Below, piece after piece: positions 53,501 to 64,000 of a DNA stretch of 64,000 nt. The notes under the pieces were generated by a model that saw only the letters and a list, made by a program, of their open reading frames with translations, was not told the origin of the DNA and did not search any database. The DNA is from Orthonyx spaldingii (lineage: Eukaryota > Chordata > Aves > Passeriformes > Orthonychidae). The position numbers and the translations under genes are program-made. The DNA lies in the NCBI GenBank assembly GCA_013397795.1, contig VZTJ01000079.1:983914-1047913 (forward strand), written 5' to 3'. Each line of letters opens with the position of its first letter. Position 1 is the stretch's first letter.

Positions 53501-56500
53501 ACAAGGCAGAGAGCACTCATGGGGGATTTTGGGAATGGCTTTACAGGGTCCCAGTAACCTCAAAACCAACGGAGTTTGGCTTGGGGTTTAAACCCCATCA
53601 CAGAGGCCAGGACTGTCAACAGCCTCCCCAGCACCCTCCTGCCCCAAAGTGGATCTCTCAAACAGCACGAGGCAACTGCAGCACTTGAAAAACCCCTGGG
53701 CAGAAGATGCTTTGAGAGGATGAGCCACACTTACTGCCCTGCAGGCTTCCAGGCCTCTCCAATCATGTCACACACGAACAAAAAACCACACAGAGTTACA
53801 TCTTCACCTGTCACTTGGTTTTGTGGGACACGGGATAGAGACTGAAATGCTCTTTGCCACCTCAGCATCAAGGCAGGGTTATTCATCGCCCAGGAACAGC
53901 CATTTTGTGGGTGAAATGCTGAAGCCCCTGAGCACCCAGACCACAAAACAATGGTAGGAGGTCTGGCCCATGACCACTTGTTCTCAAGTCCTCAATGTCT
54001 GTGAGACACGGAGTGAGAGGCCCAAGGGTCCAGCAAACTCTCAACACCATTGCCAGAGGAACCTCGACACCATTCCCTCCTCACTTCTTGCACGCCCTGA
54101 GCCTGCAGGGATGTTTGGGGCAGGCAAGGAACACAGAACTACACCTAAAGTTATTACACTCCTGCTCTCTCCACCGCTTGAAGAAAATAATCCTCATTAA
54201 TCTGAAGCCAGGAGAACAGGTGAGCCCTCACAAGAGTGTATCAGGAAGAGGGCACTGTTTAGGGGACAGCCCAGCACTGATTTCCAACCCAGCACTGACA
54301 GCACAGCACACAATCTCTGCTCCATCAGCCACCAGTCCTGGGAACTGCGAGGGGGAGCCACTGGTCCCACAAAGGGAGGAGCACTGGATATGGATGGACT
54401 GGACGCTGGCCACCAGGGAGGCCACCGTGGGGTTTGCTTCAGGTTTCCTTTCAGAAAGCATTTACTGTACCTAATTCAAGACTGTGGGATCACGTTTGCA
54501 AGCATGACAGTTGCCTGTTTTTACTTGTGTCAGTTCAGTGCAGGGCACCCACATGTAGGGTTCACGCTGGTAAGATAATAGGAATTTCACAGCAAAACCG
54601 TAAAATAATTCCTTACTCTTTCTGGCATGGTGATCCTAATCAAAGCCATACTGCAAAATCACCTGGTTTTTATACAGCTACAGCGAAGAGGCTCACCTGG
54701 GGCAAACCACAGCATTAATGTCAGTGTGGTGGGAGCGAGCTCCTGCTGCCCAGCTCAGAGCTCACACTGCCCTCCATGAACTCAAGAATACCCCAACACT
54801 GCCTGAAACTGGATTTGGCCATGAGTGATGATAAATCTAGAAAGTCCCAGAAGTTTTTGTCAAAGTCAGGATTTTCAGGAAATGAGATATTTATTGGAAG
54901 CAAGGGAAAAAAATAGCTTTCTGGCCAAGATTGAATTTACTGAGTTTCTTCCTGTTCTGTGTTTTAAGCGAGTGAGGCAGAGAGGGGTGGTTGGAAACAA
55001 GAGCTCTTCATTACCTGGGTTAAAATGAGCAAAAATTTCCCGAGAAGTACAAGGAGAGGAGAAAACATCCACTGCTGGTAAATAACTCTGACCTGTGGAA
55101 GTGAATTTACCAGAACCAAGCTGGTCAGCCTGTAACAGTCAGTTGATAAGCAGGCAAAACATTCAGGTCATGTCAAATACCAGGGGTTACCAAAGCACTT
55201 TCCTTGGTGCCCAGAGCCAGCCCACTGCAGCTATAATCGGCCAATCCTCCCGAGTCCTCTCATTTAAATGAAAAAAATTTATGGTTGTTTATGTAGGCTT
55301 CACGCCAAGCCTGTTTCTCTGATAAGTTTCTCTGGTGCATTTTGTCTCACATCCGATTTAGAGTCCTCTGAATACTGGAGACAGCATTCCTTGGATACTG
55401 AAAATAAATTAAAAACACAACGTTGGGCTTGGACAGAGGAATGGGAACGCTTTTGACGTGGCCCAGGCACTAAGGACTCTTGGGAGCAGTGCTGGGAAAG
55501 CAGGCTTTTTAAAATCTTGCATTAGTCCATTTATTTAATGATATATAATCCTCAAACTGGTCCCCCATAAACTGTAAATACGCATTATTTGAGCAAGTAA
55601 TTAGTTTCAGTAGCATGCGGTAGCAGCTGCGTGGTTTGGCTGCCAGACACTGCAAGTGTTTCCTCCAGCAAATGCATCTTTGTGATACAACAATAATTAC
55701 TGACGGGTTTACAAAACTTCTCACTTCTCCGGTACTTTGACCTCAAGATCCCCACATAATTTCAAAACATTGAAAGCAGCCCAATATCACCCAGGTGAGG
55801 GAGGTGAGAATGGTTATGTCCACATGGGCCAAGCCAGACAGGTGAAGTGATCTGCCCAAGAGGACAAGGAAGCCTCAGCAAGGGGAGCAGAACCGTGTCC
55901 TCTGCCTCACTGGGCTGATCTACGCCTTGGTGACCACCAACCTACCAATCCTCTCAGCTGAGAATTTTTCCTCTGTATTTGCCAATACCCTCTGCCAGAA
56001 GAAAGCCTCAAAGACAGAGTGCTGAAGTTTGCTGCAACTGCATATTTTATAATTGTGAAGACAAGCTTTAGCAAAAAAAACCCTGAAACTTTATTTTGTA
56101 CGTGACAAAATTCTTATGGGAAAGAACTTTTCTAGAGCCACAAGAAGTCAAAGCATCCTTAAGGTGAAGAGTGGCAGTGGAAACCTTTGATCTGTAGAAT
56201 GAATTTGCAATGTAAAACCCAGGCTGCTTTCTGGTGAGAACTTTAATGTGTTTTCAGGCCATACAGACAACTCTTCTTGGAAATAAGCAGTTAACAAGAA
56301 TTAAGGATGAGATCCTAACCCAGCCTGGGCAGGGGGCATGGGTGAGGAGCAAGGCCAGAGCCCTCCTGTCAGACAGCACGGGGGGTGAAGGTAACAGAAG
56401 CAGCAAAACCAGATTTCCTCTTCATGCCGTGTCCTCTGCTAAGAGCTCCAGCCCTCGTTAGGCTGGGCTGAGAGCTGGCCTGGCAGGAGGGGAGAGGTCC

Positions 56501-59500
56501 TGTCCCTGCACTGTCACCAGGAAACCAACAGCAACAAGTCCAAAACTGGAAACAGCAGGAAATCAGGTAACAGGAATAACAACAGAAAACTATTCTGAAA
56601 TTTGGAAAAGGAGCTTTGCTGGTGAGGAAGGACAGACTGAAGATCCCATGGCTGCCAAGTGGTATAATCCTGCCTCCTTGATATGGGGATGATGAGCTGC
56701 CAGCAGTCCTTAGACACTGGGAATTCCAGAAAAAGCCTAAGATACGCATAACAAATCGAAATGGGAAATTACCAGGGTACAGTAAGATTTCAAACAGTGC
56801 CAAAGGCAGGAGGATCTCACTATTTTCTGGAGAAAAAGGCACTGCCGTGCAGTTAAGATCTTGACTGAAGTCATCCATTGTGCCTGTTTGAGATGGAAAA
56901 CAAAAGATGCCCACACAGAAATAATAAGAAAGTTTGAATTCTTCAGCAGCAGAGCAGACACGTCTGAGCAAATAGAGGCAGAAAGAAGGAAAAAGACAGC
57001 ACATGGGGCATGGAAAACTTCCCGCAAGATGCATCAGAGACAAAAACTGAATTTCAATCCTTCCAACACACCAGGAAAACAATCAGGCAATGGTGGTGGC
57101 CCACAGACCACACTTTGGTCAGTCCAGAGCAGCAACGGTGAGATCAGCTCCAGGGCAAAGGAAAGGTGGAGATGCACCCCAATGACAGGAGAGGATCCAG
57201 GTGACACATGGCTTCAGGGCAGGCCAAACACACGAGAGCCTGAACGTGTTCATGTACATGGACAGGTTTTGTATGATGACAAAACGTCCTGAGACAGGCA
57301 CCAGGAACAAAACCAGCGGTTGGTTGTGGGCGGGAGAACGGATTTCCTGAGTGCTGAAGGACAAAACTGATTAACTGCATGTGTGGACATAGAACTGACT
57401 TATTGTTGAAGAAGTGATGATGATCTGTATTACACAAGAAATTATTTCAGAGTTGAGTTTGCAGGTTTAGTTTTCAGATGAGCAAAGATTGAAAATATCA
57501 CTAAAGCATTTTTTGCACTTGGCAAAATATATAGGGACAACATACAGGAGAAAGAGATCAATAGAATAACAGGAAACCAACCCTGTGTTTCCCCTTTAAT
57601 TCATTCTCCTCTTCACTTTTTCCTTCCACCTGATTTTGGTAACACTTAAAAATTACAGAACCTGGAAATGGGAAACAGAAACATCTGTTGACAACGTCAG
57701 TGACTTGCCAGTGCTCTGTTCTGGATTATCTGGATTTCTTCCCTTTGGAGAGGTGAACTCAACAGCAGCCCAAGGGAATCTCTTCTTTTGTAGAAACTCA
57801 GGTGTGTTCCAAGAAAACATTTTAAATGGGTAGAGGGGAAGGCAAGAAAGGAAAAAAAAAGAATAGAAGGAAAGACTGAACACCCAAAATATTTGGATTT
57901 CAGAGAAGCCAATCAAGACCTGCAGATAAAAGATGCCAATAAGTAAACAGGGAAATTTGACCAAATCTTGTTACTCTAGACTATAGGTGACAATTCAGAT
58001 CCACAAAACTATGCAAAGAAGTGATTTGGTTCTCTGGAGTTTTTACAGAAGTAAAAAACAAAGACAGAAACCTTGTTAATTAGAGCATAATTTTCGTACT
58101 TTATGTGTTTTCCAACCCCTGAAAGGATCACAGGCACCGTCAGTGATTGGATCCATATCATGAATACAAGAATGTTGTGGAAGGAATACATCTATGCTCA
58201 GTCAATCAACACAGAGGAAAGTTTCCATCATGAGCTGCCAGACAACCTCCACCAATTAAAATAACCATTAAAAGCCATTTTTTCACGCTGGAATCATTAA
58301 TAGCAGAGTGCAATTACAACCTTCCAAGGAAACAAGGAGACAGAGACAAACCAGCAGCCAACTGCTGATCACAGGCCCTCTGATCATCAGAAGCAGGGAG
58401 TGGAAGCATTTCCCAGTTCCCTGTCAGCCAGGTGCTGATCCCCACACCTCTCCCTGCCACAGCCCCCAGCTCTGCCACGGCTGCTGAGGCAGCTCACAGA
58501 GGAGAGTGACACTGAACCAAGGCACACACTCCCCCAGCCAAAAATAGCTTTAAGCACATGCATCTTCACTTATCTGGGATGTCCCCATGGAAGTAAGACA
58601 GTCAGATGAGCCACCCCTAAAAACCAGGTTCTCTCCTAGAGCTGAACTAAGTTTAAATCAGGCACAGATTTGCAAATATCTCATGACATACCATTTACAG
58701 CACAGTCTGTAGAAGGGAGCCAGCAATGGACTGCTTTATTTCAAGCCCAGCACACAGATCCGTGCCCTGCTGGGCCAGAGCTACCTGGGACAACAGAGAG
58801 CAATGCAGAGAAATACAAAATGTCCCCTAAAATGTAAAACCCAACCAAATAAATTTTAAATAAAGGAGAGTTTCTTGTGTCTATCCCATCTCAAACATTT
58901 CTGATGACCCTTTTCCATCTCATTGTTTTTGTTCTTCTAAAGCTTGGGATATTATCAGACTAATGATGGACCAAGATAAAACATTTTTCTAACCATCAGT
59001 ACCCAAAGGTACTTGGACCCTTACATGGGCTGGTATCCAAGTCTGACTTGTAATTAAAATTAAGATTACATTCCTTTGCTGACACTCAGAGTCTTGCACA
59101 GGGAAGCCCAAACCATGTGAAGCCGGGTGTCATCTCTGCCATCCACTGCCTCTTTGCACAGCGAGCACCTCCCTTGCCTGAGTTCTGCACTGGCGCTCGG
59201 CTGGGACTGCTGCTGCAGGCAGACCTGAAGTAGCTTTATCCATCTGTCCTGATAGGTGTTACATGGGAAGCGTGGGGCTGAGCACAGGCTGTAACTCATC
59301 CCAGAGGTGCAGAGTGACTGAGGCAGAACTCTGCCCTCCTGCAGCAGCAGCAGGAGTTATCTCAGTGACACGTCTGCACCAGCCACAGACACCAAACCCT
59401 TCCTCGTACCCAACCTCACGCCCCCGCACAGCGCTCGGCTTTTCCTGGGAATCACATCTCTAAGTACCTGCCCCGCACACAACAGGACCTGCTGCCAGCT

Positions 59501-62500
59501 CCAGGTACAGCCTGGAAACCACCAAACATCCAGGTGGCCACAGATTCACTCCAAGCATGGGCCGGAGTCGTGGATGGCAGCAGAGGCAGATGTGTGAGCT
59601 GAGGGGGTTGGGGAGCATTGAGTCACTCCTCAGCTTGGCCCCTGAGCACCAGGGATTAGCCAACGCCTCCGGCAGGATTACAGACCAAGAATCCCAACAT
59701 TTCAGCCTGCTCCAGTCCAACAGTATGTGGTTAGAAAATGGCAGGGAAAAGTGCACAAGGCCATGAGCTCCCAGCAGACTGTCACTGCACGGCCCCTCGC
59801 AGCAATGCCCATGAGCCCCTCTCCCTTCAGGTTCTTGCTGAGTTTCCTTGATGCCCAGAAGAGTTGCACAAAGTGGCTGCAGAAAGATGAACAGATACTG
59901 AACCTGCAACTGTGCCAGTGAAAAGTCAGTCACGAGGCACCACGGGTTAACCACTGACACAGACACACACGTTTGCCCCACTGTGATTACCAACTCTAAC
60001 ACTGATGGACACACACAGAGCTCATAGATTTGACACTGAATTTTGTTTTGTGTGAAAGTCACATTCACAATTTAATTTGCAGCTACAAAGCAAGTACTGG
60101 CAGTGTGCAATTTGGATGTAGCGACTCATGCCAAACTTATAAATACACTGTGGGGACAGAACAAATACGAATTGAAAATGGACCTTCCACTGGGAATTTG
60201 GGTATTTTAAAAACTCACCAACTGCTGTAAATATGCACTGAAGTGACACAGCTTCCTTAAGATGTTCTGTGCCTTACTACCACCAAGAGCAAAAAAAAAA
60301 AAATTTCGGGCAGCAAATACGCAAAAGCCCATTTCCAGTGTCACAAGGAACTTCTCTGGGACATGAGCAACCTCCTATTAATAGACATCTACATCCAGTA
60401 GCACTGAGTGGCCTCAGACAGAAGTGAAAAGGCAGGCTGTGACTGTGACCATGAGCTGACTCCCTTTTCCCATCAGCTGAGGGCATGGGCTGGTTCAGAG
60501 GTGCCCTTCACACCCTTAGGGTAATAATGACAATACTCCCACTGTGGTTGTCCCATTTGGGCCTTTGAAACCAGCCCTCCCTGGGATCCCCTCCCAGAGA
60601 TCTGGATGAGCTTGTGAAGGTTGGACACAGGCAGCAGCACTGCCCATCATCACCTGAACTGTGACACCTCCACGAGCTGTCCCTCAAAATTAGAGTGCTG
60701 TCCGACCCCTGTGAGTGCCCCGGGCTGGCCAACAGCCACCAGGTGAGAGCTGCATCCTTTCCAATGCCACAGTTTGCTTTAAGCTTCTGGTTGCTCTTGC
60801 CATGTTTCCTGTGCCTCAAAACCAGCAGCAAAAGCTCCAATTAAATGTGAACAGCATGCTCAACCATTTGCCTTTGCCTAGGAGAGGAGAACGTGTTCCT
60901 GGTTTTTATGGTGAAATACATCTCAGCTTTGAGAGTACAGAGGCTTCAATCCCTTAGCTCTGCAAAGCTCATTCCCTGACCATCTCTTACACCTTCTGAG
61001 TAACAAACAGCAAACTGATACTCCTCATTGTAAACATTTATCTTACTGCAGTTTCTGCCATCATTGCCATGGGATTAAAATTTTCAGTCTGAAAGACACT
61101 GTGGATGGCATTAGGATCTGCAGACCGAGGGCGCCTGGGAAGTTCTCTTCTTTAATGAGTATCAATCAGAGTCCACTAGTTCCTGCAACTGTTCACCTGC
61201 ACTTAGATCACACAAGCAATCTGGCATTAGAGCAATTATCCTTCAAGAAATCCTGTCATGCTCTGAAATACTATCAAGAGGAATTAGATGATGAGCTTTT
61301 CAGGCAGATATTTTTCAGCTCTTGTCTTCCATAAGCAAAATCTGCAACTGAACTCCTGCCAAAGCCATGATTTTACACTTAACAGAAGGGACAGAGTATG
61401 TTGTTGCCTGAATTAATATCTGTTATTTAAGATTCAGCAAAGCAATTTTACATATGAGTAATACAACATATTTAAACACATCTTAAGTGCTTTGCTGAAT
61501 CAAGCCCTAAAAGAGATTCTGTTAGTGTCAGGGCTGAGAGAGAAACTGCATTTTAAAACCATCCTAACAAGCTTCAGTTGTTTCCTCTAAGAGACTGTGA
61601 ATAAAGATCTACATTGAAATACCTGATCTCAGGAAATCAGATCACTTTGGCTTCTACCTTACCTGAAAAGCATTATTTGACCTCTGCTTTAAGCAGGGGG
61701 CTGTAGGGGTTTACAGAGATGTGGCAAAAATCTACTGAGAGAGCAAGGATCTGAGATGCAGAACTTGCTCAGCTACGGGAGCAAGGCTCGGCCATCCAGG
61801 GCCCACTGCACACATTCAAGAGGCAGAAATGCACATTAAATGTGCCCAGTAAGTCACCTACTCTTCCTTTTGATTTTCATTCTACTCTCATCTTACTGGT
61901 GAAATCTCCATTTTTTTGAGGAGATCCTGTACAACTCTGAATCAATATATTACTGAGGTTTTTTTCCCAAAGCTGCCAGACCCTAGGAAGACAACGAAGA
62001 GATTTACCAATTGAGCATTGCACCAAATGTCTAAAGAGGACAGAAGTCTCCTGTTTATTTACTGTGTATCTGAAATAGTTCCTCATCTTTCTGCATTCAT
62101 GTCCTCAAAGAAGGAACCACCATCACTGCAGGAGACCTCAATCACCCTCATTCCATCCTTTTACCTTTACACTGGCAAGGCTGGAGCTCCCAGAGAGGTG
62201 CCCATGGCTGAGAGTCTGTTTTTGGGTTTCCTCTTAACTACAAGCAACACGAACCCCCCAGCAATGCTGTGATAAACAATGGTGGGAGTGGGAAAGGACA
62301 GCACTGGGAAGGCACAGGATGGCCTTCCCTGGCACATGCTGCCCCCTTCAACCAGGACACCCTGACAGATGGCACCTGGCACTGAAACTGAAGATAAACT
62401 CAAAGAAGTGCTTGAGAAAGGGCTCTAACTCAGGCAGAATTTCCACTTCTCTGCACAACTGCGCTTGTCTCTGCTGAGTTGAAAACACTCAATGCCAAGT

Positions 62501-63047
62501 GATGAAATGAGGCCTTGGAGGCTCCATCATTCATTATCACATTTCAGCCTGAGTGGTCTCCAAACCACAACTTTTCCCAAGGGTTTGGAATATTATTTTA
62601 TTTATTTTTTTAATTGTAGCTGGTTAAGTATTGAGCCCTTATCTAAATCAGATGTCTTCAGGTGCAGAATTATTGTTTTTTTGTTATTGCCTTTCATTTT
62701 CTACAGCCATTATATTGAAAGTAAAACTGAAAACTGCTGAAGGTGAGCTCAGATCATTCCTGTTATTTGGGAAAAAAAAAAAAAGGAAAAAAGACAGGCA
62801 ATCTCATGCTTTTACTCTCACATTTGTAAGTTGCATTGTGATGGCATGGCCAGGTTTTGGTGGTGGGGTGGCTTCTGTGAGAAGCTCCAGAAGCTTCCCC
62901 TGTGTCCGGCAGAGCCAATTCCAGCCGGCTGCAGGACAGACCCACCCCTGGCCAAGGCTGGGCTCAGCAGTGACAGTGGCAGCACCTCCGGGGAACATTT
63001 AGGAAGGGGGAGGAAATCCCCGTGGAATTGCAGCTGGGTGAGAGGAG

Positions 63048-63476
63048 NNNNNNNNNNNNNNNNNNNNNNNNNNNNNNNNNNNNNNNNNNNNNNNNNNNNN
63101 NNNNNNNNNNNNNNNNNNNNNNNNNNNNNNNNNNNNNNNNNNNNNNNNNNNNNNNNNNNNNNNNNNNNNNNNNNNNNNNNNNNNNNNNNNNNNNNNNNNN
63201 NNNNNNNNNNNNNNNNNNNNNNNNNNNNNNNNNNNNNNNNNNNNNNNNNNNNNNNNNNNNNNNNNNNNNNNNNNNNNNNNNNNNNNNNNNNNNNNNNNNN
63301 NNNNNNNNNNNNNNNNNNNNNNNNNNNNNNNNNNNNNNNNNNNNNNNNNNNNNNNNNNNNNNNNNNNNNNNNNNNNNNNNNNNNNNNNNNNNNNNNNNNN
63401 NNNNNNNNNNNNNNNNNNNNNNNNNNNNNNNNNNNNNNNNNNNNNNNNNNNNNNNNNNNNNNNNNNNNNNNNNNNN
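63048..63476. other. assembly gap (429 N) in the LTR
   Basis: A continuous N run. The right edge abuts copies of a 49-bp tandem unit, so the gap probably hides more copies of it. Open frames of 153-300 codons crossing it consist mostly of unknown residues and are meaningless. Confidence 0.98.
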
Positions 63477-63566
63477 GGACTGACTGCACCCCATGGGAAG
63501 GGACAGGGCTGGAGCAGTTCCCCAAGGACTGACTGCACCCCATGGGAAGGGACAGGGCTGGAGCAG
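63477..63566. repeat. 49-bp tandem unit bordering the gap
   Basis: The unit starting ggactgactgcaccccatgg occupies 63477-63525 and repeats from 63526 for about 40 bp before diverging. Related segments (cccatgggaag..., ctggagcag...) continue just downstream, suggesting an eroding array within the LTR. Confidence 0.85.
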
Positions 63567-63860
63567 CCCATGGGAAGCTCTCAGGCTGGAGGAGTTCATG
63601 GAGTTCACTGTCTCCTGTGGGAGGAACCCCACACTGGAGCACGGGAAGTGTGAGGAGCCCTTCCCCTGAGGAGGGAGGAGCAGCAGAGACAGCCTGGGCT
63701 GAGCTGAGCACAGCCCCCATTCCCCGTCCCCCTGCACCACTGGGGGAGAAGGTGGAGAAAGCTGGGAGTAAAGTTAAGCCCAGGAAGAAAGGAGGGGTGA
63801 GGAAAAGGTGTTTTAAGATTTAGTTTTTATTTCCCATTATCCAACTCTGATTTGATTGGT

Positions 63861-63866
63861 AATAAA
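63861..63866 (+). terminator. LTR polyadenylation signal AATAAA
   Basis: AATAAA on the plus strand is followed within about 35 bp by a GT-rich stretch. This is the expected arrangement at the R/U5 boundary of a retroviral LTR in plus orientation. Confidence 0.55.
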
Positions 63867-64000
63867 TTAATTCCCCCCAGTTGAGCCTGTTTTGTTGTGT
63901 CAGTAACTGGTGAGGGATCTCTCCCTGCCCTTATCCTGACCCACAAGCCTTGCCTTACATTTTCTCTCCCCATCCAGCTGAGGAGGGCAGGGATGGAGTG

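Larger units (their letters stand above)
39203..62836 (-). other. WTIP: long upstream WTIP intron (5' side open)
   Basis: Over 23.6 kb, extending to 24.8 kb or more with the LTR. I searched the minus strand for the missing first half of LIM1 (a CxKC...GVYGASQACQ type sequence) and did not find it. The stretch holds a CA microsatellite, an A-run, a near-perfect inverted repeat and some CpG-richer patches. Four open frames exceed 200 codons (44381-45058 minus, 48758-49381 plus, 56369-57082 minus, 59460-60068 minus) but show no recognisable domain. Confidence 0.75.
13790..64000 (-). other. WTIP: WTIP gene, partial (3' part; 5' exons outside window)
   Basis: Six minus-strand exons join without frame breaks into 177 residues covering the end of LIM1, LIM2, LIM3 and the C-terminal tail. 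Ajuba/LIMD1/WTIP proteins are zyxin-related adaptors that move between cell junctions and the nucleus; WTIP was named for binding the WT1 tumour suppressor, and the family restrains LATS kinases in the Hippo pathway. I prefer WTIP over its paralogs because of the stretches TVDVENNIYC and DYHTVFAPKC and the VTEL terminus; as I recall, LIMD1 and Ajuba end differently and lack the PDZ ligand. Family members have a long, poorly conserved pre-LIM region plus the first half of LIM1; neither is visible, and both are expected upstream of position 64000. Introns inside the coding part are 2641, 1696, 1100, 2777 and 12697 bp, and the next one upstream exceeds 24.8 kb. The 3' limit rests on a predicted poly(A) signal. 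Confidence 0.9.
62837..64000 (+). mobile_element. LTR of an endogenous retrovirus-like element (partial, gapped)
   Basis: From about 62837 (tgtgatggcatggcc) the DNA reads like a bird LTR that I recall as widely dispersed: gcttctgtgagaagctcc, cttcccctgtgtcc, then tandem segments around a gap, then cccccattccccgtccccc, a polyadenylation signal AATAAA at 63861-63866 and a GT-rich stretch (gttttgttgtgtcag). It continues past the window end through acccacaagcctt and cagctgaggagg. No retroviral protein-coding sequence is present here. The start and class are uncertain; an ERVL-like or other avian LTR family is possible. It is old non-coding repeat DNA inside or upstream of the WTIP intron. Confidence 0.75.

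Noticed and set aside
53012..53569. 185-codon minus-strand frame in a GC-rich patch
   Set aside because: Proline, cysteine and leucine rich with no motif and no splice context; likely compositional.
62818..63740. Open frames of 153-300 codons at the right end
   Set aside because: They cross 429 unknown bases, and the rest is LTR sequence; no protein domain is visible.
1..64000. CRISPR arrays, bacterial operons, tRNA or rRNA genes
   Set aside because: The window is vertebrate DNA; I saw no spaced repeats of CRISPR type, no cloverleaf-like tRNA and no rRNA segments.

Overview
This window is vertebrate nuclear DNA, almost certainly from a bird and probably a neoavian or passerine. The signs are CR1 LINE tails of avian type, a long terminal repeat of a kind I recall from bird genomes, low repeat density, and exons separated by kilobases of non-coding DNA. 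Two assembly gaps (24809-24923 and 63048-63476) and a single N at 2858 mark it as a draft assembly.

I can prove one protein-coding gene by reading exons and splice sites. It is the 3' two thirds of the LIM-domain part of WTIP (WT1-interacting protein, Ajuba/LIMD1/WTIP family), on the minus strand. Six consecutive exons (39202-39135, 26437-26375, 23597-23467, 22366-22315, 20618-20550, 17908-17756) join in frame with AG/GT junctions. They encode 177 residues: the end of LIM1, all of LIM2 and LIM3, and a short tail ending in a class I PDZ-ligand motif (VTEL). The tail also carries a PPSY (PPxY-type) motif. The pre-LIM region and the first half of LIM1 are not in the window and should lie beyond position 64000, so the intron upstream of the 39135-39202 exon exceeds 24.8 kb.

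Layout: 1-13790 is 3' flanking DNA with two CR1 fragments, a poly-T tract and a weak, unproven chain of exon-like segments on the plus strand. About 13790-17755 is the probable WTIP 3' UTR, with several minus-strand AATAAA signals. 17756-39202 holds the six exons and their introns, including a gapped minisatellite of 10-11 bp units. 39203-62836 is one long intron with a CA microsatellite and a near-perfect 22-bp inverted repeat that looks like an old palindromic mobile element. From about 62837 to the end is an LTR-like retroviral repeat with a gap inside its tandem-repeat section.

WTIP is an adaptor of cell junctions and nucleus and is linked in the literature to WT1 and Hippo (LATS/YAP) signalling. 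I did not find an undescribed multi-gene system. The most interesting leads are the PPxY-PDZ tail, the inverted repeat, the possible in-frame alternative splice acceptor in LIM2, and a CpG-dense island inside the AT-rich 3' UTR.
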